DNA of 35,487 nucleotides from Acetobacterium tundrae (GTDB lineage Bacteria > Bacillota > Clostridia > Eubacteriales > Eubacteriaceae), in assembly GCF_008086615.1 (NCBI RefSeq), contig NZ_RXYB01000024.1:1-35487 (forward strand), in the 5' to 3' direction. Below, piece after piece: positions 1 to 8,569 of the stretch. Every line of letters starts with the position of its first letter. Position 1 is the first letter of the stretch. Made by a program: the position numbers and the translations under genes. The notes beneath the pieces are model-generated. The model was not told the origin of the DNA, searched no databases, and saw only the letters and a program-made list of their open reading frames with translations.

Positions 1-330
1 CCATACGTCCACGGGCGATCATGGATCGCCCCTACAAAGCAAAATAAATACCCTGACAATCGCGCAGATATCCTCATTCATCATCCTGTAGGGGCGATTC
101 CCAATCGCCCGCCAATGTCAATCTTTCATGCAAACGTCCACGGGCGATCATGGATCGCCCCTACAAAACAAAATAAATACCCTGACAATCGCGCAGATAT
201 CCTCATTCATCATCCTGTAGGGGCGATTCCCAATCGCCCGCCAATGTCAATCTTTCTTACATACGTTGACGGGCGATCATGGATCGCCCCTACGAAGCAA
301 AATCAATACCCTGATGATCGCCCCTACGAA
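1..330. repeat. 129-bp tandem array of REP/BIME-like palindromes
   Basis: The motif ACGTCCACGGGCGATCATGG recurs at 5 and 134, and a diverged copy starts at 263, giving an exact 129-bp period. Copies 1 and 2 are almost identical; copy 3 degenerates after about 50 bp into short unit fragments ending near 330. Each unit contains two palindromes in opposite orientation: GGGCGATCATGGATCGCCCC (13-32 in copy 1) and GTAGGGGCGATTCCCAATCG (88-107). This is the head-to-head arrangement of bacterial interspersed mosaic elements. The array runs off the left edge, so its copy number is unknown. Short ORFs crossing it are repeat-derived and not credible genes. Confidence 0.9.
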
Positions 331-386
331 GCAAAATCAGGTCCCTGAGGCTCGCCCTTATGAAGCGGAATTAATCCGCCCACCAC

Positions 387-626
387 TCATGCTTTGCTTT
401 CCACAAACCACCGGGGCTCCTCATAATAGAGACAGACCTCTTTGCTTAAAATCCGGCAGATATAACGGATCCCCTGACCGCCCACCTTTAGCGAAACCCC
501 GGGCCGCCGGTCTAAAACCCGGTCAATTTCAAATACCCGACCGTCCTCCCACAGCACCTGCAAAGGAATCATCGCTCCGTTTTCTTCAAATTTTGCAATC
601 ACCTGAACATATTTTTTTGTCAGCAT
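387..626 (-). CDS. Small conserved protein co-transcribed with Y-family polymerase
   Basis: A 79-residue soluble protein begins 15 nt after the polymerase stop and reads in the same direction, so it is almost certainly in the same operon. It is rich in beta-type sequence, with a central WEDGR...IDRVLDRRPG stretch and a GGQGIRYICRI stretch, and ends near RWFVES. I recall similar short proteins beside DinB/UmuC-like polymerases in Clostridia, but know no assigned function. It does not look like YolD, the usual small partner in Bacillus. It may be a polymerase accessory factor; that rests only on context. No clear terminator was seen after it before the repeat array. Confidence 0.75.
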   Translation of the reverse strand: MLTKKYVQVIAKFEENGAMIPLQVLWEDGRVFEIDRVLDRRPGVSLKVGGQGIRYICRILSKEVCLYYEEPRWFVESKA

Positions 627-641
627 TATCTTTTCTCTCCT

Positions 642-1895
642 TTAAAAATAGCCCACCGGATGAATGATATGATCCTTTTTAGGATCCAAACCGCTCATGT
701 TATCCCCCAATGTAACCGCTCGTCGCACCGATAGATTGCCGAATCGTTTCCGCAGACCGTCAAGGGTTGTATCCAAACGGGCCTGGCGGATTCTTTCCTC
801 CTCCCGGCCAAAGACATCAAGCTGTATCGGAACCGTATCCGGCACTAAATCTGCCGCCCGTACCCCCAATGAACGGATATCCGAGCTGAAATCATAACTT
901 TGCACAAACAACTGGATCGCCGCCTCAGCGATCTCGTTAGTCAAGTCCGTCGGCTTATCCATTTTGATCTGTCTGGTGAAACTTTCCAACTCCTTGTTGC
1001 GGACATGGATGGCCACCGTCTGACAGAAACAGCCGGTTTCCCGCAGGCGCATGGCGACGCTCTCGGTCAGCATATAAATAATCAGCTTCACATCCGCCAG
1101 GTTCTTCAGATCCCGAGGTGTGGTGATGCTGTTGCCGATGCTCTTGATAACCCGTTCATTGCCGTTGTAATTTTCATCAAAACATTTCACCGGGCTGTCA
1201 TCCAGGCCGTTGGCAAACCGCCATAAAACCGCGCCCATTTTCCCGAATTGAAGAACCAGAAAATCAATCGAGGTCCCGGCCACCTGACCGATGGTATAAA
1301 TGCCGTATTTCATCAGCTTTTTTTTGGTTGACCGCCCCACATAGAGCAAATCTCCCGCTTCCTGTTCCCAGACGATCCGCTGATAATTATCCCGATCAAT
1401 CACCGTAATGGCGTTGGGTTTTTTGTAATCCGAACCAAATTTGGCAAATATTTTGTTCCAGGATACCCCGATGGATACCGTTATCCCCAGTTCATCCTGA
1501 ATTCGCAGGCTTATTTCCCGGGCGATTTCTTCCCCGCTGCCATATAAACCGACACTGCTGGTCACATCGATCCAGGCCTCATCCAAACCGAAGGGTTCCA
1601 CCCGATCCGAATAGCTGTAATAAATTTTTCTGGCCAAGCGCGAAAACCGCAGATAATGAGCATAATTGGGAAGCAGCACCACCAGATTGGGACATTTTCC
1701 CCGGGCCGCTCCGATGGTTTCGCCAGTTTTGATTCCGGTTTCTTTGGCCAGCTGATTCTTGGCCAGAATAATGCCATGCCGTTTTTCGGGATTTCCGCCA
1801 ACCGCCACCGGAAGCCCGGCCAGCTCCGGATGATACAGGCATTCCACACTGGCATAAAAACTGTTCATATCGCAGTGTAAAATAACACGCTCCAT
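642..1895 (-). CDS. dinB: Y-family DNA polymerase (DinB/UmuC-like)
   Basis: A 417-residue translesion polymerase that copies past damaged bases in the cytoplasm. Motif I HCDMNSFYASVE carries metal ligand D9 and the likely steric-gate Y14. GLDEAWIDVT holds the catalytic pair D105/E106. SIGVSWNKIFAKFGSDYKKP near residues 140-160 is the conserved finger/palm stretch. Helix-hairpin-helix and little-finger regions follow. QLDVF at about 358-362 fits the sliding-clamp binding motif near the C terminus. Length is typical of the family. The gene is divergent from an S24 repressor, leads a two-gene operon, and has a leader of nearly 200 nt containing REP-like palindromes. Damage induction through the adjacent repressor is inferred. 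Confidence 0.93.
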   Translation of the reverse strand: MERVILHCDMNSFYASVECLYHPELAGLPVAVGGNPEKRHGIILAKNQLAKETGIKTGETIGAARGKCPNLVVLLPNYAHYLRFSRLARKIYYSYSDRVEPFGLDEAWIDVTSSVGLYGSGEEIAREISLRIQDELGITVSIGVSWNKIFAKFGSDYKKPNAITVIDRDNYQRIVWEQEAGDLLYVGRSTKKKLMKYGIYTIGQVAGTSIDFLVLQFGKMGAVLWRFANGLDDSPVKCFDENYNGNERVIKSIGNSITTPRDLKNLADVKLIIYMLTESVAMRLRETGCFCQTVAIHVRNKELESFTRQIKMDKPTDLTNEIAEAAIQLFVQSYDFSSDIRSLGVRAADLVPDTVPIQLDVFGREEERIRQARLDTTLDGLRKRFGNLSVRRAVTLGDNMSGLDPKKDHIIHPVGYF

Positions 1896-1913
1896 TTTTT
1901 CACCTTCTCCATG

Positions 1914-2013
1914 GCGGGCAAGATCCGCCCCTACTGTAGGGGCGATCCATGATCGCCCGCTAAACGTTTCTTTTTAATACCTACGTTTCCGGGCGGGCAA
2001 GGTCCGCCCCTAC
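1914..2013. repeat. Three REP-like palindromes in the polymerase leader
   Basis: Three palindromes lie in tandem: GCGGGCAAGATCCGCCCC (1914-1931), GTAGGGGCGATCCATGATCG continuing to CCCGC (1936-1960), and GGGCGGGCAAGGTCCGCCCC (1991-2010). The first two are inverted relative to each other, separated by one base, and so can form one long hairpin. They belong to the same family as the array at 1-330. From the predicted promoter at 2094-2123 they would be transcribed as part of the polymerase mRNA leader. Confidence 0.88.
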
Positions 2014-2075
2014 GGTATGACACGCATTGTATAAAATGCATAACGTTTATCTTCCTGTCTCTCACCTTATCATCA

Positions 2076-2153
2076 TTTGTGATATTTTCTTTAATAATAT
2101 ACCCATTTATGATAAGTTGTCAATCTTAAACTGAAATTTTAACCGTTTATGAT
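2076..2153. promoter_or_regulatory. Candidate operators of the S24 repressor (three TTTRTGAT sites)
   Basis: The octamer TTTGTGAT occurs at 2076-2083 and TTTATGAT at 2106-2113 and 2146-2153. Start-to-start distances are 30 and 40 bp, close to whole helical turns, so all three would face the same side of DNA. The middle copy is part of the 9-bp palindrome TTATGATAA (2107-2115), and the first lies in ATCATTTGTGAT, with matching ATCA/TGAT ends. The middle site falls between the predicted -35 and -10 of the polymerase promoter. Binding by the adjacent repressor is inferred. Confidence 0.5.
2094..2123 (-). promoter_or_regulatory. Predicted promoter of the polymerase operon
   Basis: Reading the minus strand, a consensus -35 TTGACA (2118-2123) is followed after 18 bp by TATTAT (2094-2099). 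Transcription would start near 2087, leaving a leader of about 190 nt before the start codon at 1895. Confidence 0.6.
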
Positions 2154-2161
2154 TATTTTTA

Positions 2162-2190
2162 TTGAAATTTCTACCATCATCCTTTATAAT
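2162..2190 (+). promoter_or_regulatory. Predicted promoter of the S24 repressor
   Basis: TTGAAA (2162-2167) and TATAAT (2185-2190) are separated by exactly 17 bp. The start site would be near 2197, giving a very short leader whose first bases are already the ribosome site GAGGTGA (2197-2203). A TTTATGAT site ends 8 bp upstream of the -35. Confidence 0.6.
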
Positions 2191-2208
2191 AAAGCCGAGG
2201 TGAAGACA

Positions 2209-2916
2209 ATGATTACTGAAAAAATCAAGACCCTAAAAAAGCAGTCAAAACTGACTGCTCATGAATTATCCGAAAAGTCCGGCATTCCCCTGCCGACGAT
2301 CCATAAATTATTATCCGGTGAAACCAAAAACCCCAAATATGAAACCCTGAACGCCGTGGTGGCTGCCCTGGATTATCAACTAGAGTTAGCGCCCCAGCAA
2401 AACCGAGAACAAGCCCGGTATTCCGAAGCGGAAATCCGAATGATGACCTTATACCGGCAATTATCAACCGACGGTCAAGCCCTTTTATATGAAAATCTTG
2501 CTCAGCTGCTCCAGTATGAAAAAGATCGCAATCTGAAAAAGGCCGCTGAACCGATGCGGGAGCTGCCCCTTTATCTGCTCCCCGCCTCGGCGGGAATTGG
2601 CAGCTATCTGGACTCCGACCAGTATGAGTTTCAGTCTTTTTTCTCTGGCACCACGCCGGCGGCCGCCAAATACGCCGTCCGGGTTTCCGGGGACAGCATG
2701 GAGCCGGCCTTTTACAACGGCGACATCGTCTTTGTGGAACCGACCGCCCATCTGAACGAAGGGGATGTGGGCATCATTGTCATCAACAGCGAAGGCTATA
2801 TCAAACAATACCGGGATCAACAGTTTATTTCCTTCAATCCCAAATACCCGCCGATTCTGCCAAACGAATACGATACCGTTCGCATTGCCGGGAGGGTTTT
2901 ATCCAAGTACAATTAG
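2209..2916 (+). CDS. LexA/S24-type self-cleaving transcriptional repressor
   Basis: A 235-residue repressor. An N-terminal XRE-type helix-turn-helix (about 5-55) has LTAHELSEKSGIPLPTIHKL as its core. The C-terminal half is a peptidase S24 domain: a probable Ala-Gly cleavage site in PASAGIGS (A128-G129), nucleophile S163 in SGDSMEP, and general base K199 in GYIKQY. These features fit LexA-style RecA-stimulated self-cleavage. The ATG at 2209 is preferred over an upstream in-frame ATG at 2149 because GAGGTGA sits 5 nt before it and a good promoter lies between the two. It is divergent from the polymerase, which it likely represses along with itself. A phage CI-like origin is possible, but no other phage genes are present. 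Confidence 0.9.
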   Translation: MITEKIKTLKKQSKLTAHELSEKSGIPLPTIHKLLSGETKNPKYETLNAVVAALDYQLELAPQQNREQARYSEAEIRMMTLYRQLSTDGQALLYENLAQLLQYEKDRNLKKAAEPMRELPLYLLPASAGIGSYLDSDQYEFQSFFSGTTPAAAKYAVRVSGDSMEPAFYNGDIVFVEPTAHLNEGDVGIIVINSEGYIKQYRDQQFISFNPKYPPILPNEYDTVRIAGRVLSKYN

Positions 2917-2940
2917 TCAAACAAAATAACAGCACCCTAA

Positions 2941-2989
2941 CGCCAGAAAGGACAAGAGAAATATCTCTTGTCCTTTCTGGCGTTTTTTT
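2941..2989 (+). terminator. Strong intrinsic terminator after the repressor
   Basis: A perfect 19-bp stem (2941-2959 with 2964-2982) with an AATA loop is followed by seven T. The T-run is on the plus strand, so it serves the repressor gene; the convergent surface-protein gene ends 16 bp further on. Confidence 0.93.
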
Positions 2990-3004
2990 ACAACATGCTG
3001 TGGG

Positions 3005-6000
3005 CTATTTTTCAGTTACGGTTAATGTCGTATCTTTAGTCGTCTCCGTTCCGTATTTGTCCTTAATTCCTACCGTCAAGGTGTAGGTACCAGCGGTATC
3101 CGGAGTCCATGTATAGGAACTTGTGGCCGAATACGCTCGGATAATCGTCTTGTCGGTATCACCCGGTTTTTTGTAAGAGAATTCATACGTATATGGCGAT
3201 TGCCCTCCGGTTACGGCACTGCTTAACGTAACTTTACTGCCTTTTACTACTGAAGTTTTGCTGACGGTAAAACTTTTCACCGTGGGCTTAGCGATAACGG
3301 TGAACGACTTAATTTCCTTCGTTGTCGCAGGGTTGGGGTTATTATCCTTATCCGTCACCGCTACCGAAAGGGTATAGCTTCCCGGTGCGGTCGGTTTAAA
3401 GGTTGCCGTGTTATCGCCATCGGTGTTATCAAGCGTTACCGGTGCCCCGGTACCCAGTTTATAGGAAAACACATAATGATAGGGTGTCGCACCTCCCGTT
3501 ACCGTCGCGGTCAAGCCGATTTCAGTATCCACATACATGGAAGTTTGACCAGCTGGCCGACTCGTTGAAAAGTCCTTGATGATGGGATTATCCGTCACCT
3601 TGTAATCCGAAATGCCAACATCTTTATCATTGGTACAGACTGTTCCATTGGCATCTTTGACTCGTACATAGAGGTTATAGGCTCCGCCTTCAGTTGGTTT
3701 GAAATTCGCTGTCTTAGACGTTGAATATTTCTGGATGATATTTTCAACAGTATTTTCATTAATTGAATAGAACTCATATGTATAAGGCGCTTTTCCTCCG
3801 CTGGCCACAGCTGTCAGTTTAATAGTGGTTCCAATATTCTGTCCGGATAGTTTATCTGCCTTTAAACTCTTAGCAGAAACCCCAGTCAATACCTTATAGC
3901 CGGTGATTGTTTGGGTAGCCTCCGAGGTACCGTCGGATACAGTAACCCGAAGCGTATACGTTCCGGCCGCTTCAATAGTAAATGTTGCCACGTTTCCGAC
4001 AACTTTTGAAGCATCAATATTTGTTATTGTAGAACCCGACATATATGAAAAAGTATAGGTCAGAGGTCCTACTCCGCTGCCTGTTTTCATCTTGGCTGTT
4101 AATACAACTTGCCCGCCCTCATAAACCGGGCCACCTTTTACCGGACTGGCAATTAAGCTTTCTATCACCGGTGGATTGCCTACTGTAACGGGGTCACTGA
4201 TGATTGTTTGGCTATTGCTGCTCTTTATACCATTGGCATCTATCATTGCCACATAAAAAGTATAGGTGCCCGCTGCTTTTGGCACAAAACTGATTGAATT
4301 TGTTTTCACGATGGTTCCAATCGGTGTGTACGTTGAATCTGCAGCTTCCTTATAATAAAACTGATAGCTATAAGGCGTTTTTCCACCGGCTCCGGTTGCT
4401 GTAAGTTTTACCGTATCACCTACGATCAAACCGGTCGTTTTGCTGACTTTAACCGTGTTGACTGAGATATCACCCAATACCTTGCAGCTGGCAATTTGTT
4501 CGGTATCTTTTGAGCCTTTTGCATCTTTTACCTCCACAAAAACAGTATAGGTTCCGGCTCCCGGCAATTTGAAATCAGCTGTTGATTCTTCAGCGGTTCC
4601 CCTGGCGGTTTTAGTATCGGTATAAATTAGCGTTTCTACCGACCCCACCTTATAATAAAAACGATAGGTCAGGTTTCCCTCTCCGGTATTATCGGTTGTT
4701 TTGGCGGTCAATTTAAGGATATCGCCAGCATAAAGAGTCGTTCCAGTTGATCCCGTTTTTGTATAGCCCTTATCACTGATTACCGGGGGATTTGCAACAC
4801 TCACCGCCGCACTGGCGGATGATAGCAACGGTGTTTCCTTTGTCGTTGTGTTCCCGCTTTCAACCTTATTCGCATCCGTAATTTTTACATAAAAAGTATC
4901 GGTTCCGGCAGCCGGCAATGTATAGCTAATTGTGTTTGCTGTTGTGGCTGTTCCAATCAGTGTATAACTTGAAGCAGCAGATTCCTTGACGTAAAACTGG
5001 TAGGTATAAGGTGCTTTTCCACCGGCTGCTGTGGCTGTAAGTTTGACCGTATCGCCGGCAATCAACCCGGTTGTTTTGCTCAATTTAACCGCTTTGGCAC
5101 TCACCCCTGGCAATACCTTGTAACTGACAAGATTTGCAACATCTTTTGATGTCCCATCCGATACCTCCACAAATAAAGTATAGGTTCCGGCGGCCGGCAA
5201 GACAAAATCGACGGCCACTTCTTCGTTGGCTACCCGATTGGTATTTGTTACCGTCTTGATCGGGAATTCACTTGATCCCAGCTTATAATAAAATCGATAG
5301 GTCAGTGGTTTTTCTCCGCTGTTATCCTCAGTTTTAGCTGTCAATTTAATCGTGTCGCCACTGTAAAGCGCAGTCGTTGCTGTTTCACCCAGAGTTTTAG
5401 CTCCCAAAAACGCCTTGATCACCGGTGCATTGACAACCTTATAATTTTCAACTTTTCCCTGTGTTGCAAGTTTCCCATTGGCATCTTTGATATCCACATA
5501 AAGGGTATAAATCCCGGCTGCGGTCGGAGTAAAAGCGGCCGTACTCGATGTGCCGAATACCCCCGTAAATGTACCACCGGAAAGATCTTTTTTAACAACA
5601 CCACCATCCAATGTATAATAGAAACAATAGGTGTACGGCCCTTTCCCGCCGTTAGCCGTCGCAGTGAGTTTGATGGCGGTTCCAATATTCTGGCCCGAGG
5701 CTTTATCCAATTTCAAGGTTTTTGCCGTCAGCGCCGTCAACACTTTGTACGATGTGATTGACTTTGTTGAAGACAGTCCGTTATTATCCGTTACTTTCAC
5801 CTCGAAGGTATAGGTTCCGGCCGTGTTTGGGGTATAGGTATCGGTAACGGCAGCAGCAGCCGAAGCGGCCGTTTTGGTGGACGTTGCCATTATTTTTGTT
5901 CCTATCTTGTAAGTAAATACATAGGTATACGGTCCTGTTCCACCCTCAACTTTAGGTGTTACTGTAATCGCATCATTAGCATAATGCCCGATCTCCGCAT

Positions 6001-8197
6001 CCCGATCTGTTTTTAAATCGGTTATCACCGGATTGTCCTGAATAACATAGGGAATCGTTACGTCTTTTTCAACTTTATTCGCATCGGTGATGGTCACGTG
6101 TAAACTATAATCACCAGCATCATTCAAGAGCACACTGGCCGTTTTACTGGCTGAATCTGTTCCGATAGGTATTTTGGTATTGTCTGGTGCTATATAAGAA
6201 AACTCGTAGGTATATGGCGCTTTCCCACTGCTTCCCGCCGCTGTCAGCTTGACCGTCGTTTCTTTATTCTGCAGCGAACCCTTATCCGTGGTTAGGGTTC
6301 CTCCCAGGGGTTCGTAAACCACATAATTGCTAACGGTTTTAGTCGCGGTGACCGTATTTGTATAATCCTTCACGTCAACATAAAAAGTATAGGTCCCCGC
6401 TTCGGAAGGTTCAAAAGTCGTGGTCTTTAGTCCGACAGTAGAAGTAATCGGTTTTTTTACGGTTCCCGTTCCCACGGTATAAGAAAATGCATATGTGTAT
6501 GGTTCGGTTCCGCCAGTTATTGCATCGGCAGTAAGCGTTATTGGGTGACTTGTATCACCCTTGTAAAACGGCTTGTCATCTGCTGTTGTAGCTGTAAAGC
6601 TGCCGATTTCCGGGGTATCCACGATTTTAAAATCAATACTTTGGGGATCCGTTGGTATTCCGCTGGCATTCATGGCATCCACATAAATTTTGTAGTCTCC
6701 CGCCTCTTTAGGCGTAAACACAGCGCTGGCATTTTCTGAATAATCCTGAATATCGATTGGTGTTGTATTAGCATTAAAGGTGTAGTAAAAATGATACTGA
6801 CAGGTGGTTTTGCCACCGGCAGCCACGGCCGTCAGTTTAAGTGCCGTCCCCAGCTCCTGGGGAGCAACCTTATCGGCCGTAAAACTCGTAATGTTCAAAC
6901 GGTCAATAATACTATAATTGGTAATAGTTGCCGTATTTGTCAGGCCCTGGCTGTCTTTTGCCGTTACATAATATGTATAAACACCCGGCGTTCCAGTCAG
7001 AACCGAACAAGTATTCACCGCTGAAAAGGCCTGAATCACTTTCTTGGTCGATCCCAGTTGGGAAGAAAACTCGTAAGTGATCGCACCGGTGCCGGTGCCA
7101 GTTTTTACGCCGGCCGTCAATACAATCGAGCTATCGATATATTGCGGTGACGCTTTACTAATTGAAAGTTCCGTGGTCGGGGTATTGATCACCTTATAAT
7201 CATTAATTGTTTTTATACAGGTCTTTCCGGCCCCGTCTTTCGCTTCAACGTAGAAGGTGTAAATACCGGCTGTTATGGGTGTAAAAGAAGCCGTTGCGGC
7301 GGCTGACCAATCCAGAATCGGAATGGTAGTTTTAATGCTATTGTTATCAACTAAATCACAATAAAACTTGTATGTTACCGTTCCGGTGCCGCCAGCTGCT
7401 GAAGCCGTCAAGGGAATGGCCGTTCCAATATTCCCACCAGATGCCACCGTGGTGGCAAAATTATTGATGTAAAAAAGGGTTTTATCTTCTGAAAAGGTAA
7501 GATTATCGTATTCTGAAACATAGCCTTCCGCAAAAGATTTAGCAACTCCATCTATCTTTACCGGACCAGCCAGATTATAGAAGATATCCGGCCCCAGCTT
7601 TGAAACATTTGCAGGAATCGTGACTTCTGTCAGGCTGCTGCAGCCTGCAAACGTACCGGTTTTTAAAACCGACTCAATGGTGGTCAGTGAGGACGGCAGG
7701 ACCACTTTTGTCAAAGTGGAACAGCCGTTAAAGGCACCGGCGCCGATCGTCGTGACCATCTTCTCAAAGCCGTCTGCCGTTGTCAATGTTTCCGGTACCG
7801 TCAAGATCGTAGCGATGCCATTATATGCGGTAATAACCGCATTGCCATCAGCATCAACTTCAAACGAATAAGCGCCGTCAGTTTCCGTTGCCATTGTTTC
7901 GATAACATCAGCTGTTTGAACCATTTCATCTGCTTGCGGCGTCACCGTTGTCTCCGTCGTCGGTCCTAAGCTCTGAGTTTCTTCCTCAGTGGTGACGGCA
8001 TTCTTTGGACTCGCTGCCGTATTTGCCGGAGCACTCACCTCAGCCGTTTTAGCACTATCCGCACCGGGGCTTGCACTGTTCACAATCGGGGAAGATGAAG
8101 TAGTCGCCTCTTGCGCCAGTACCCCCATTGGCATACTGGTAATCACCATCAGAATACTGACAAGCAAACAAATCCCTTTTTTTAATCTTTTTTTCAT
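3005..8197 (-). CDS. Giant secreted protein with 15 Ig-like (triple-Tyr type) repeats
   Basis: A 1730-residue exported protein. The signal peptide (1-28) has a KKRLKK start, a hydrophobic core and cleavage after GVLA. A low-complexity Ser/Thr/Ala region follows (about 30-100). About 130-230 resembles a short BspA-type leucine-rich segment (IGAGAFNGCSTL, TFAGCSSLTEVTIP). From about 245 to the end there are 15 beta-sandwich repeats of about 95-105 residues, each with PYTYxFxY, then FxPxxAGxYTxYVxVKD. They look like the Y_Y_Y/Ig-like domains of clostridial surface proteins. No LPXTG motif, SLH domain or ChW repeat is present, so attachment is unclear. An adhesin or surface fibre is likely; the ligand is unknown. 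It is divergent from the ChW subtilisin, whose signal peptide has a similar PxGVLA end. Confidence 0.88.
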   Translation of the reverse strand: MKKRLKKGICLLVSILMVITSMPMGVLAQEATTSSSPIVNSASPGADSAKTAEVSAPANTAASPKNAVTTEEETQSLGPTTETTVTPQADEMVQTADVIETMATETDGAYSFEVDADGNAVITAYNGIATILTVPETLTTADGFEKMVTTIGAGAFNGCSTLTKVVLPSSLTTIESVLKTGTFAGCSSLTEVTIPANVSKLGPDIFYNLAGPVKIDGVAKSFAEGYVSEYDNLTFSEDKTLFYINNFATTVASGGNIGTAIPLTASAAGGTGTVTYKFYCDLVDNNSIKTTIPILDWSAAATASFTPITAGIYTFYVEAKDGAGKTCIKTINDYKVINTPTTELSISKASPQYIDSSIVLTAGVKTGTGTGAITYEFSSQLGSTKKVIQAFSAVNTCSVLTGTPGVYTYYVTAKDSQGLTNTATITNYSIIDRLNITSFTADKVAPQELGTALKLTAVAAGGKTTCQYHFYYTFNANTTPIDIQDYSENASAVFTPKEAGDYKIYVDAMNASGIPTDPQSIDFKIVDTPEIGSFTATTADDKPFYKGDTSHPITLTADAITGGTEPYTYAFSYTVGTGTVKKPITSTVGLKTTTFEPSEAGTYTFYVDVKDYTNTVTATKTVSNYVVYEPLGGTLTTDKGSLQNKETTVKLTAAGSSGKAPYTYEFSYIAPDNTKIPIGTDSASKTASVLLNDAGDYSLHVTITDANKVEKDVTIPYVIQDNPVITDLKTDRDAEIGHYANDAITVTPKVEGGTGPYTYVFTYKIGTKIMATSTKTAASAAAAVTDTYTPNTAGTYTFEVKVTDNNGLSSTKSITSYKVLTALTAKTLKLDKASGQNIGTAIKLTATANGGKGPYTYCFYYTLDGGVVKKDLSGGTFTGVFGTSSTAAFTPTAAGIYTLYVDIKDANGKLATQGKVENYKVVNAPVIKAFLGAKTLGETATTALYSGDTIKLTAKTEDNSGEKPLTYRFYYKLGSSEFPIKTVTNTNRVANEEVAVDFVLPAAGTYTLFVEVSDGTSKDVANLVSYKVLPGVSAKAVKLSKTTGLIAGDTVKLTATAAGGKAPYTYQFYVKESAASSYTLIGTATTANTISYTLPAAGTDTFYVKITDANKVESGNTTTKETPLLSSASAAVSVANPPVISDKGYTKTGSTGTTLYAGDILKLTAKTTDNTGEGNLTYRFYYKVGSVETLIYTDTKTARGTAEESTADFKLPGAGTYTVFVEVKDAKGSKDTEQIASCKVLGDISVNTVKVSKTTGLIVGDTVKLTATGAGGKTPYSYQFYYKEAADSTYTPIGTIVKTNSISFVPKAAGTYTFYVAMIDANGIKSSNSQTIISDPVTVGNPPVIESLIASPVKGGPVYEGGQVVLTAKMKTGSGVGPLTYTFSYMSGSTITNIDASKVVGNVATFTIEAAGTYTLRVTVSDGTSEATQTITGYKVLTGVSAKSLKADKLSGQNIGTTIKLTAVASGGKAPYTYEFYSINENTVENIIQKYSTSKTANFKPTEGGAYNLYVRVKDANGTVCTNDKDVGISDYKVTDNPIIKDFSTSRPAGQTSMYVDTEIGLTATVTGGATPYHYVFSYKLGTGAPVTLDNTDGDNTATFKPTAPGSYTLSVAVTDKDNNPNPATTKEIKSFTVIAKPTVKSFTVSKTSVVKGSKVTLSSAVTGGQSPYTYEFSYKKPGDTDKTIIRAYSATSSYTWTPDTAGTYTLTVGIKDKYGTETTKDTTLTVTEK

Positions 8198-8325
8198 TCT
8201 CCCGCTCTCTTTCTAAAATGATAACATTCCGTCTATCCTATTTTAATTTATATTCTTTTATACTTTATCGGCATCGATCTTCTTTATATTAGCTGAATTT
8301 ATAGATGCTACACTATCTAATCATT

Positions 8326-8354
8326 ATTATAAGTCAAACGTGCATTTATTTCAA
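8326..8354 (-). promoter_or_regulatory. Predicted promoter of the giant surface protein
   Basis: On the minus strand TTGAAA (8349-8354) and TATAAT (8326-8331) are separated by 17 bp. The leader would be about 120 nt. The remaining intergenic DNA (8198-8569) is AT-rich, with no RNA or gene recognised. Confidence 0.6.
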
Positions 8355-8529
8355 TATAATTACAATATAACTGTTATCGCATGTGCATATACAAGTCTAT
8401 ATGGGGTAATATTGCAACATTCAGATTTGCAAAGCAGCAATTTTAGACATTCGTTTTAAAAAAGCAAACAAATCATCTTCCGGTCCAAATTTATTCAAAA
8501 TTTTTAATGTTTTTAACCGCCTGATGTAT

Positions 8530-8535
8530 TATAAT
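8530..8535 (+). promoter_or_regulatory. Possible -10 box of the subtilisin gene
   Basis: TATAAT lies about 34 bp before the GTG start, but no convincing -35 is found 16-18 bp upstream. The leader would be short. Confidence 0.35.
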
Positions 8536-8569
8536 AAGCGCATACACACAAACCAGAAAGGACCATCCC

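Noticed and set aside
115-667. Short plus-strand ORFs over the left repeat array and the end of the polymerase operon
   Set aside because: They are translations of the repeat units or antisense to the 79-residue gene, with no ribosome sites.
2149-2208. Upstream ATG giving a 20-residue longer repressor
   Set aside because: It lies upstream of the predicted promoter and lacks a ribosome site; the ATG at 2209 has GAGGTGA and starts the HTH correctly.
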